This document shows positions 5,688-11,640 of a stretch of 13,870 nt of DNA, one piece after another. The translations under genes were made by a program, and so were the position numbers. The DNA is from Pseudomonadota bacterium (GTDB taxonomy: Bacteria > Pseudomonadota > Alphaproteobacteria > Azospirillales > Azospirillaceae), in the NCBI GenBank assembly GCA_023411035.1, contig JAEYPE010000006.1:1-13870 (forward strand). Direction: 5' to 3'. Each line of letters begins with the position of its first letter. Positions within the stretch are counted from its first letter, which is position 1. Under the pieces are notes generated by a model. It did not search any database. It was not told the origin of the DNA and saw nothing but the letters and a program-made list of their open reading frames with translations.

Positions 5688-6719
5688 ATGCGAAGCCATT
5701 TCACGTCCATACTGGTGGCCGCAGCGCTCGTGGCTCCCGTCGCCCTCGCCCAGCAGTCGCCTTCCGCCAAGCCCGGCCAATCGTCCGGTCAGGACACGGC
5801 GAAAGTCCCCAATCGGGTGCAATTGACGTCGGCGGACGCCATCACCGGTCAAACGGTATACAACCGCCAGGGTGATGAGGTCGGCGAAGTTGAATATCTG
5901 CTGATAGACCCGCGAAGCGGAAGGGTCCAGTACGCACTGATCGGATCGGGCGGGCTGTTCGATATCGGTGACAAAATCACCCCGGTGCCCTGGTCGAGCC
6001 TCTCCGTCACGCCGGGGAATGACGACAGCACCGTGACGTTGAACGCCGATCTTGCAACGCTGCGCCAGGGGCAGAGCTTTTCTCGCGAAGACCTCCAAGG
6101 CCTGACCGAGCCGCTGCTCATCACGCAGGTCAATGAACTCTACGCGTCGCAGGCCCAGTCCGCCGGCAGTTCGGACGCGCAGCAGGCCCAGAAGGGGGCG
6201 GGCAGCAGCGGCGGGACGAACCAGAACAGCAATGCCGGCCAGAGCCAGCAGACGCAGAACCAGCCTCAGGGGCAGAACCGGACCTCCAACCAGGCTTCGG
6301 GATCGGCTTCGAATCCGCCCATGGTTCTGGTGGGGGAGGAGTACGTCACGATTCTCGCTCCGCCGGCCCTGATTTCGCCGACCGAGATCCGTGGCTCCAC
6401 GGTCCAGACCTCTACCGGCCAGGACATCGGCGACATCGACCGCGTCATGATCGATGTCCGGCGCGGCCAAGTGGCCTACGTCCTGATCGGATACGGGGGC
6501 TTCCTCGGAATCGGGGAGGAGTGGCTGCCGGTGCCATTCCAGGCCCTATCCTGGTCGCCAGCTAATGAGGGGTTCCTTTTGAACGCCAACGAGCAGCAGA
6601 TCCAGCAGATGCCGAAACTTCACAAAGAGGATCTTCCGGCCCAGGTCCGCATCAGCGACCTGAAAAAACTCTACGACCAGTTCGGTGTCCAACCCTACTG
6701 GACGCAGAAGCAGGGCTGA
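5688..6719 (+). CDS. Exported protein with two PRC-barrel-like units
   Basis: A 343-residue protein. ATG 5688 is chosen because AAGGAGG at 5673-5679 stands 8 bases before it; an ATG at 5667 would place that site inside the gene. Residues 1-21 form a Sec signal peptide (basic start, hydrophobic core, VALA then QQSP), so the mature protein is periplasmic or secreted. Two homologous units follow: about 50-150 (ITGQTVYNRQGDEVGEV, LLIDPRSGRVQYALIGSGG, TPVPWSSL) and about 232-330 (IRGSTVQTSTGQDIGDI, MIDVRRGQVAYVLIGYGG, LPVPFQAL). Each has the beta-rich pattern of PRC-barrel proteins and ends with LNA and an EDL-containing helix. A low-complexity linker rich in Gln, Ser, Gly and Asn (about 152-210) joins them. 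Exported PRC-barrel proteins are common in Azospirillum and relatives, but their function is poorly defined (stress or envelope roles are suggested). Decayed mobile DNA lies on both sides, yet this frame is intact. Confidence 0.85.
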   Translation: MRSHFTSILVAAALVAPVALAQQSPSAKPGQSSGQDTAKVPNRVQLTSADAITGQTVYNRQGDEVGEVEYLLIDPRSGRVQYALIGSGGLFDIGDKITPVPWSSLSVTPGNDDSTVTLNADLATLRQGQSFSREDLQGLTEPLLITQVNELYASQAQSAGSSDAQQAQKGAGSSGGTNQNSNAGQSQQTQNQPQGQNRTSNQASGSASNPPMVLVGEEYVTILAPPALISPTEIRGSTVQTSTGQDIGDIDRVMIDVRRGQVAYVLIGYGGFLGIGEEWLPVPFQALSWSPANEGFLLNANEQQIQQMPKLHKEDLPAQVRISDLKKLYDQFGVQPYWTQKQG

Positions 6720-6740
6720 CGCGCTCGCCGGGGCGAGGCG

Positions 6741-6969
6741 GTGAAGTTCTTCCAGGGCGTGCCGCCAGGCCTGGGCGGGATGGAGGCCTGTGGCACGGCG
6801 CATCACTGGGCGCAGGAAATCGCGGCCTCGGGGCATACGGTGAAAGCAGATGCCGCCCGCCACCGTCAAACCCTCCGTGAAGCGGGGCAAGACCGACGCC
6901 GCCGATGCCAAGGCGATCCGCGAAGCGGTCACGCGCCCGACCATGCGCTTCGTCGCCGTCGAGCGCTAG
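6741..6969 (+). pseudogene. IS110-family transposase fragment
   Basis: The frame from 6741 reads GGMEACGTAHHWAQEIAASG then HTVK; a one-base shift near 6848 leads into MPPATVKPSVKRGKTDAADA then KAIREAVTRPTMRFVAVER and a stop at 6967-6969. These are the conserved mid-N-terminal blocks of IS110-family DEDD transposases (MEACG.AHHWAR, KRGKTDAADAEAICEA, TRPTMRFV). The start, the rest of the RuvC-like domain and the whole C-terminal domain are missing. The fragment begins only about 20 bases after the PRC-barrel gene stop. It ends about 45 bases before the right end of IS5 copy 2, so a later insertion or deletion may have removed the remainder. Not functional. Confidence 0.8.
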
Positions 6970-7014
6970 ATGCCGTAATGGACCTTGCGGCAAGCTCTGG
7001 CTTCGCCGTGCTGG

Positions 7015-8004
7015 GGCGTGTTGCATCGAGGAGAGAAGGGTCGGATTTTGCCCCAGCCCCACCCTTGATCAGATGACGCGGACGGAGTTCGGGGGGCCAA
7101 GATCGAGCATGCGGTTGAGGACCGCGACACCAATGGCGACCTCGGTGGCCTGCGCCTGATTGGAGTGGAAGCGCCGCGCCTCGCCGAGGACGCCCTTCCA
7201 ACGCGCCATTTGGTTTTCCACGCCGGCGCGCTTGTTGTCCCCGCTGCTCCGCTGCCAAGCCAGCCGGCCCTTCTCGGCGATCGTCTGGATGTGGCGGTGG
7301 CGTTGCGTGGGAGCGGTCTCGGCGGTGTCGCTGAGCACGGCCGCATAAACGTTGCTGCGGTCATACGCGCCGTCCCCGGTCACAGAGGCCACTGGCCCGG
7401 GGATCTGATCGAGCAAGGGCCCGACCTGCGAGGCGTCATCGACGCCGCGCTCGGTCAACGTGGCCGCGACGATCCGGCCCGTACCGGCGTCCATCCCGAT
7501 GTGCAGAGCGTGCCAGGACCGCCGCTTCCTGGTGCCGTGTTTCTCGATCAGCCATTCGCCCGGCCCGCACAGCTTCAGCCCGGTGCTGTCCACCAGCAGG
7601 TGGATGGGCGCGGCGCGCGATGGTGGAGTGATCCGGCGCCGGCAGATCAAGCCCGAGCAGGTGGAGGATCGAGGCACGCAGCCCCTCGGTCTGGCGCAGC
7701 GCCAGACGGAACACCGCCCTCAGCATCAAGGCCGTGGTTATCGCCAAGTCCGAGTAGTGGGGCTGACCACCCGGTGTGGTACGGGGCGCCGCCTTCCATT
7801 GCGCGACCGCCACGCCGCTCACCCAGACGGTGAGGCTGCCGCGCTGACGCAAGGCCTCGTCATAAGCGGCCCAATTGGTCACGCGCCGCTTCGGTCGTGT
7901 GATGTGGTGACGGCGGGCAGCGTTCGCTTTGTAGGGCACGGCCAGGAACCTGAACGGAGGCGGAGCCATGGCCTACGGCATCAGCCCCATCCATGCAACA
8001 GCCC
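7015..8004 (-). mobile_element. Decayed IS5-family insertion sequence, copy 2 (- orientation)
   Basis: About 990 bp bounded by imperfect terminal inverted repeats: GGCGTGTTGCAT on the + strand at 7015-7026, and ATGCAACAGCCC at 7993-8004 (reverse complement GGGCTGTTGCAT), 10 of 12 identical. The transposase frame runs on the - strand and its stop lies 54 bases from the 7015 end, the same distance as in copy 1. The flanking 9-mers (7006-7014 and 8005-8013) do not match, so no target duplication remains. Related to, but clearly diverged from, the copy at 3351-4411, and in opposite orientation. Confidence 0.7.
7069..7939 (-). pseudogene. IS5-family (DDE) transposase pseudogene, copy 2
   Basis: Likely start is GTG 7939 (VPYKANAARRHHITRPKRRV), matching the MPFKHHAAHRHQ start of copy 1. 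The first frame runs through NWAAYDEALRQRGSLTVWV, SDLAITTALMLRAVFRLALR and LDLPAPDHSTIARRA. Near 7608 a deletion of about 14 codons with a frameshift follows. The second frame then gives IHLLVDSTGLKLCGPGEWLI (first Asp), VTGDGAYDRSNVYAAVL (second Asp) and RAGVENQMARWKGVLG (Glu), ending NRMLDLGPPNSVRVI. DDE residues are intact, but one frame change and a missing segment separate the N-terminal part from the catalytic core. Programmed frameshifting is unlikely because copy 1 retains the missing residues and I see no slippery A tract. Confidence 0.85.
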
Positions 8005-8091
8005 GGCCCTGGCCACAGTCCGCTTCCGGCTCTGGAGCGAGACGACTTTTTCGCCGTCAGCGCAGAGTGGGGAGAGAGCGAAATTCTCCGG

Positions 8092-8152
8092 CGCTGCGCT
8101 CAACCGCCTCAATCAGGCCGTTTGCTTTCCAGCGTGAATGGGCAAAGTCCAG
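8092..8152 (+). repeat. 61-bp repeat, copy B
   Basis: Second copy of the repeat at 4414-4474, same orientation, 3.68 kb away. It lies 87 bases outside the end of IS5 copy 2 and 33 bases beyond the 3' end of the MFS gene. The three differences in its last 35 bases are all transitions. Confidence 0.7.
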
Positions 8153-8168
8153 CTTGCCCTCTGGCAAG
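8153..8168 (-). terminator. Small hairpin after the MFS pump gene, possible terminator
   Basis: CTTGCC (8153-8158) and GGCAAG (8163-8168) around a CTCT loop, 17 bases past the stop codon of the - strand pump gene. On that strand it is followed by CTGGACTTTG, so the T tract is poor. It is plausible as the 3' end of the pump operon, not proven. Confidence 0.4.
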
Positions 8169-8185
8169 ATTGAGCAAAGTCGAGA

Positions 8186-9787
8186 TCAGTTCACCCTTCG
8201 GAGAATCAGCGCCAGCGGAACGGCCGCCAGGGAGATCAGCATCAGCACGAAGAACACGTCGATATAGGCCAGGTATCCCGTCTGTACCTGAAGCTGCTGC
8301 CCGATGAGGTCGATGGCCCGTTCCTTCGCGCCCACCGCCCCGCCGCCGACATCGGAAAAATAACCGCTCATCAGGTCCAGCGTCTCCTGATAGGCCGGAT
8401 TGGACGGCGCGATGTTTTCGACCAGCCGGCTGTGATGGAACTGCTCGCGGACAGCCAGAACATTCTGTGAGATCGATACGCCGATGGAGCCGCCGATATT
8501 CCGCGCCACGTTGATCAGGGCGGAAGCCTGGTCGGTCTTCTCCTGCGGGATGCCGTAGTAGGATGCCGCGGTGATCGGAAGGAAGATCAGCGGCAGGCCG
8601 ATGCCGATATAGATGCGTGACCAGGCGAAGTACCAGAAGGTGGAATCCGGGTTCAGCCGCGTCAGATCCCACATCGAGAAGGCCACAATTCCGGCTCCGG
8701 CGGCAATCAGGTATTTCGGTTGGATGCTGTTGGTCAGACGTCCGACGATCAGCATCGACACAAAGGTCACCACACCGCCCGGCGACATGGTCAGACCGGC
8801 CAGCATGGCGGTATAGCCGTAATATTGCTGAACCAGCTCGGGCAGGAACTGGGTCGTCGCGATCAGGATGGCGCCGATCGCCAGCATCACCACGAAGCAG
8901 GAGCCGAACTGCCGCGTCGCGACCATCCGCAGGTCGAGAATCGGGTTTGCCCGCGTCATCTCCCACGGGATCATCAGGCAGAAGGAGACGACGCAGATCA
9001 CGGTAAAGATCACGATGAAATCGGAGGCGAACCAGTTGAGGGTCTGCCCACGGGCCAGAACCACCTGCAGCGAACCGAGGAAGGTCGCCACCAGCAGAAA
9101 GCCCACGACGTCCATCCGCACGCCCTGCCGTTTCAGCCTTTCGCGCTCCTCGACGGCCGCCTGCGGTTCCTGCACCAGCAGGCCGACCAGGATGAAGGCC
9201 ACGACACCGACCGGTCCGTTGATCAGGAAACACCAGTGCCAGGACAGATTGTCCGACAGCCAGCCGCCCAACACCGGCCCCACCACCGGTGCCACCACCA
9301 CCGCGATGCCGAAGATGGCGAAAGCCTGCCCGCGCTTGGACGGTGGAAAGCTATCGGCGAGGATCGATTGGGAGATCGGCACCATGCCGCCGCCAGCAAA
9401 GCCCTGCAGCACCCGGAAGAACAGCAGAGAATTCATGTCCCACGCGAACCCGCAGGCAATCGAGCTGAGGGTGAATACCCCCAGGCAAACCAGATAGAAG
9501 GGCTTGCGGCCATAGCGTTTGGAGATGAAGCTGCTGACCGTCAGCACGATGGCGTTGGCCACCAGATAGGAGGTGACCACCCAGGACGCCTCGTCGTAGC
9601 TGGCCCCCATCGAGCCGGCGATATAGCGCAACGCCACATTGGCGATGGTGCTGTCCAGTACCTCCATGAAGGTGGCGATGGATACCACCACGGCGATCAG
9701 CCATGGGTTCCGCCCGCCCGCAGCACTCCGCGCCGGATCGAATCCTTCATCTCCCACCGGAACGGCGTCGGCGGTTGCCGCGCTCAT
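8186..9787 (-). CDS. emrB: DHA2-family MFS multidrug transporter permease, EmrB/QacA type
   Basis: A 533-residue inner-membrane proton antiporter, usual length for the 14-helix DHA2 family. Start ATG at 9787 overlaps the emrA-like stop (ATGA), which decides it over an in-frame ATG 20 codons upstream. Motifs: TFMEVLDSTIANVAL in the first helix (39-53, DHA2 motif D1), SKRYGRKPFYL (89-99, motif A loop), FRVLQGFAGGGMVPISQS (124-141, motif B region) and the antiporter motif C helix GIAVVVAPVVGPVLGGWLSD (160-179). WHWCFLINGPVGV (183-195) is another DHA2 block. Repeated hydrophobic stretches continue to the end, with a large periplasmic-type loop before the last helix, ending ALILRRVN. It works with the adjacent membrane-fusion protein and an outer-membrane TolC-like channel, not in the window, to expel hydrophobic drugs or other solutes. 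Actual substrate unknown. Confidence 0.93.
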   Translation of the reverse strand: MSAATADAVPVGDEGFDPARSAAGGRNPWLIAVVVSIATFMEVLDSTIANVALRYIAGSMGASYDEASWVVTSYLVANAIVLTVSSFISKRYGRKPFYLVCLGVFTLSSIACGFAWDMNSLLFFRVLQGFAGGGMVPISQSILADSFPPSKRGQAFAIFGIAVVVAPVVGPVLGGWLSDNLSWHWCFLINGPVGVVAFILVGLLVQEPQAAVEERERLKRQGVRMDVVGFLLVATFLGSLQVVLARGQTLNWFASDFIVIFTVICVVSFCLMIPWEMTRANPILDLRMVATRQFGSCFVVMLAIGAILIATTQFLPELVQQYYGYTAMLAGLTMSPGGVVTFVSMLIVGRLTNSIQPKYLIAAGAGIVAFSMWDLTRLNPDSTFWYFAWSRIYIGIGLPLIFLPITAASYYGIPQEKTDQASALINVARNIGGSIGVSISQNVLAVREQFHHSRLVENIAPSNPAYQETLDLMSGYFSDVGGGAVGAKERAIDLIGQQLQVQTGYLAYIDVFFVLMLISLAAVPLALILRRVN

Positions 9788-10929
9788 CGCACCCTCACCG
9801 TCGGGACCACCGACAGGCCGGGGCCGATGATGATGTCTTCCGGCCATTTGTCGACGACGATCTTCACCGGCACCCGCTGGACCACCTTGACGTAATTGCC
9901 GGTCGCGTTTTGCGGCGGCAGCAGGGAGAACGCTGTGCCCGAACCGGGCTGCACGCTGTTCACATGGCCGGTGATCTTATGGTTGGGGTAGGCATCGACG
10001 AGGATGTCCACAGGCTGGCCCGGCCGCAGGTCGTTGATCGCCGTTTCCTTGAAATTCGCGGTTACCCAGATGTCGTCGGGCACGAACATCGCCAAGCTCT
10101 GGCCGGCCTGCGCGAATTCGCCGACGGCACCGCTGACCTGCACCACCCAGCCCGGCTGCGCCGCCGTGACATTGGTATAGCTCAGGTTCAACTGGGCCTG
10201 GATCATCTGCGCCTTCGCCCGCGCCAGATCGGCGACCGCACTGGTCCGCTGGGCCTGCAGCGCCGCAACCTGCCGTTCGGCGGCGATCACCGCGGCGTTG
10301 GCGCTGTTCAGCCTTGCCTGCTCCTCACGAAGGGTGGCGGCCGATTGCTGCGCCTGCTGAACCGTTCCGACGCCACGGGCCTCCAGATCGCCGTAGCGTT
10401 CCGCATTCTCCTTCGCGAAACCGACCGCGGCCTCGGCCTGCGCCACTTCCGCCTTGGCCTGTTCGGTCTGGGCGCGCTGGGCGGCAATCTGCGCATCATA
10501 GCTGCCGATGGCCGAAGTGGCGGAGTCGATCTCCGCCTGCGTCTGTTCCACCGCCGCCTGATAGTCGCGCGCATCGATGCGAAACAGCAGGTCGCCCGTG
10601 TTCACACGCTGGTTGCCGTCGACCGCCACCTCCACCACATAGCCGGTCACCCTTGCCGCCACGGGGAACGGGCGCGAAGCGACGAAAGCGTCGTCCGTGG
10701 ATTCGAAGGGGTAGATGTTGGTTTGCCAGTAGAAATAGCCGCCTGCCGTCAACAGGACCGCGGCCACCAGCCCGATACCGATCGCCCGCGCATGACGTCG
10801 GATGAAGCCGGACTTTTCGGCGGCCCCCGACCGGGCGTCCGACGGTCCTTGCTCACGGTACCCGGCGGCGCTGCCGGAATCCTGTGCCGGATTTTTGACG
10901 GCACCCTTGCGATTCTGGTCGTCGGGCAT
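9784..10929 (-). CDS. emrA: EmrA/HlyD-family membrane-fusion protein of a multidrug export pump
   Basis: A 381-residue periplasmic adaptor anchored by one N-terminal helix. ATG 10929 has AGGAGCG about 8 bases upstream and begins MPDDQNRKG; the frame is open further upstream without support. Layout: polar cytoplasmic tail 1-47, membrane helix about 48-66 (RAIGIGLVAAVLLTAGGYFY), first lipoyl/barrel half with FPVAARVTGYVVEVAVDGNQ (88-107) and VNTGDLLFRID (109-119), a long alpha-helical hairpin about 122-245 rich in Ala/Gln/Glu, then the second half (LSYTNVTAAQPGWV, 249-262; VPDDIWVTANFKETAIND, 283-300; LRPGQPV). These are EmrA/HlyD hallmarks. It bridges the EmrB-like permease to an outer-membrane channel. 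It is the first gene of a two-gene operon and is read away from narG. No regulator gene is adjacent. Confidence 0.92.
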   Translation of the reverse strand: MPDDQNRKGAVKNPAQDSGSAAGYREQGPSDARSGAAEKSGFIRRHARAIGIGLVAAVLLTAGGYFYWQTNIYPFESTDDAFVASRPFPVAARVTGYVVEVAVDGNQRVNTGDLLFRIDARDYQAAVEQTQAEIDSATSAIGSYDAQIAAQRAQTEQAKAEVAQAEAAVGFAKENAERYGDLEARGVGTVQQAQQSAATLREEQARLNSANAAVIAAERQVAALQAQRTSAVADLARAKAQMIQAQLNLSYTNVTAAQPGWVVQVSGAVGEFAQAGQSLAMFVPDDIWVTANFKETAINDLRPGQPVDILVDAYPNHKITGHVNSVQPGSGTAFSLLPPQNATGNYVKVVQRVPVKIVVDKWPEDIIIGPGLSVVPTVRVR

Positions 10930-10952
10930 GCTGTATCGCTCCTGACCGAAGT

Positions 10953-10977
10953 GCCGGGCGATCGGACAATGCCCGGC
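10953..10977 (-). promoter_or_regulatory. Inverted repeat in the leader of the Emr pump operon
   Basis: GCCGGGC (10953-10959) and GCCCGGC (10971-10977) are perfect 7-base arms separated by 11 bases, 23 bases upstream of the pump start codon. It could be a repressor operator or a leader hairpin that ends close to the ribosome-binding site. Regulators of EmrAB pumps often bind palindromes at such positions, but no regulator gene is nearby to support it. Confidence 0.35.
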
Positions 10978-11238
10978 TATTGCCGCGTGGCAGCGCGGTG
11001 CTCCCCAACGCCAAACATCGCAAGTCGCATTGTGTTGCGCCAGCATGGCAGTAGATGGTCAAAAATCCTGCGGGTTACCTATGGCAAAGGTGAAGACTTT
11101 ACGAAACGAAATCTGCGAATCAGAAATGAACACCTCATTTCTCTGTTGTGGAAATTGGAGCGCGGCCCCGTTCGATTAGACACTAAACTGAGAAAAATTG
11201 AACTTCACCTGATTGAACTGCAGCTGGAGGTCTTCGAG

Positions 11239-11379
11239 ATGGCCAAGGAACGGGAACGTAAGCCCGAAGGAGGCAAGATCGAACCAAGCTTGGCCGACTG
11301 TCCGGGAAGCGGAGACCGCCTCACACCGGTTACCAAGCATCCCCGCGACAACGGTAAATTTTACCCTTATGCACGCTGA
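11239..11379 (+). CDS. Possible small ORF, unknown function
   Basis: 46 codons from ATG 11239, preceded by GGAGG at 11226-11230 with 8-base spacing. The peptide is charged (MAKERERKPEGGK) and ends FYPYAR. The same frame is open upstream and encodes a helix-like run (NEHLISLLWKLERG, then LRKIELHLIELQLEVFEM), so a longer product from a non-ATG start (for example TTG 11146) or a decayed gene is possible. No family recognised. In GC-rich genomes open frames are common, but this one is in AT-rich DNA where they are less expected. Confidence 0.22.
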   Translation: MAKERERKPEGGKIEPSLADCPGSGDRLTPVTKHPRDNGKFYPYAR

Positions 11380-11489
11380 ACAAAATTCAGAGAAGCGAAA
11401 AGGTTTATGCGGATTTATGATAGTATATTTAGCAATGGTCGCAGGAAAATATTGGGTATGTTACACCGAAATCTCCGCGAATCTCGTGT

Positions 11490-11507
11490 TTCATTCACAC
11501 GAATGAA
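11490..11507. promoter_or_regulatory. Perfect dyad TTCATTC-N4-GAATGAA upstream of narG
   Basis: Seven-base perfect arms with a 4-base spacer (ACAC), centred about 142 bases before the narG start. It is symmetrical like a dimeric regulator site, but the arms do not match FNR, NnrR or NarL consensus as I know them. It may also be a small hairpin. The cognate regulator is unknown. Confidence 0.4.
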
Positions 11508-11539
11508 CTTGAATGGGAATGGCTCAAGTCTATAGTGGA

Positions 11540-11553
11540 TTGCTGATCATCAA
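11540..11553. promoter_or_regulatory. FNR/CRP-family box upstream of narG
   Basis: TTGCTGATCATCAA matches the FNR consensus TTGAT-N4-ATCAA at 9 of 10 specified bases; only the fourth base differs. Its centre is about 94 bases upstream of the narG start codon. FNR-type regulators (FNR, FixK/Aat-type, NnrR/Dnr) activate nar operons under oxygen limitation in many proteobacteria, so the position and neighbour both fit. If TAAACT at 11605-11610 is the -10, the site would be near -71.5, a usual upstream activation position. The transcription start is not known. Confidence 0.6.
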
Positions 11554-11640
11554 AAAATGATCTACCGCCGCTTTCCGCCGACCGTGGAGCCTCTTGCGCT
11601 CGCCTAAACTGCTCGTCTGTATGATCCGACCGGGGGAACC

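Larger units (their letters stand above)
10930..11640. other. 711-bp AT-rich divergent intergenic region between the Emr pump and narG
   Basis: No gene is recognised here. Base composition becomes distinctly AT-richer than all neighbours from about 11045 to 11640, as expected of a long regulatory region or of foreign DNA. It must hold the promoters for both divergent operons. Visible structure: an inverted repeat near the pump gene (10953-10977), a weak small reading frame (11239-11379), a 7-bp dyad (11490-11507), a CTTGA/TCAAG pair (11508-11528), an FNR-like box (11540-11553) and an overlapping GATCAT/ATGATC pair (11545-11562). Sigma-70-like hexamers TAAACT (11605-11610) and TATGAT (11620-11625) precede narG, but no good -35 partner fixes the promoter. 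Confidence 0.7.

Noticed and set aside
7069..7939. Programmed frameshifting in IS5 copy 2 transposase
   Set aside because: The frame change coincides with a deletion of about 14 codons present in copy 1, and there is no slippery motif, so it is damage.
3351..8004. Active composite transposon carrying the PRC-barrel gene
   Set aside because: Both IS copies have broken transposases and have diverged from each other, and no target-site duplications were found at either element or at the outer ends.
7970..8091. Promoter or small gene between IS5 copy 2 and the 61-bp repeat
   Set aside because: Short open frames exist, but no ribosome-binding site, promoter pair or recognised peptide was found.
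8720..11379. Long + strand open frames opposite the pump genes
   Set aside because: Antisense to clear EmrB and EmrA coding sequence. Composition is His/Arg/Gln-rich with no domains. Only the part beyond 11045 was kept as a weak candidate because it has no gene opposite.
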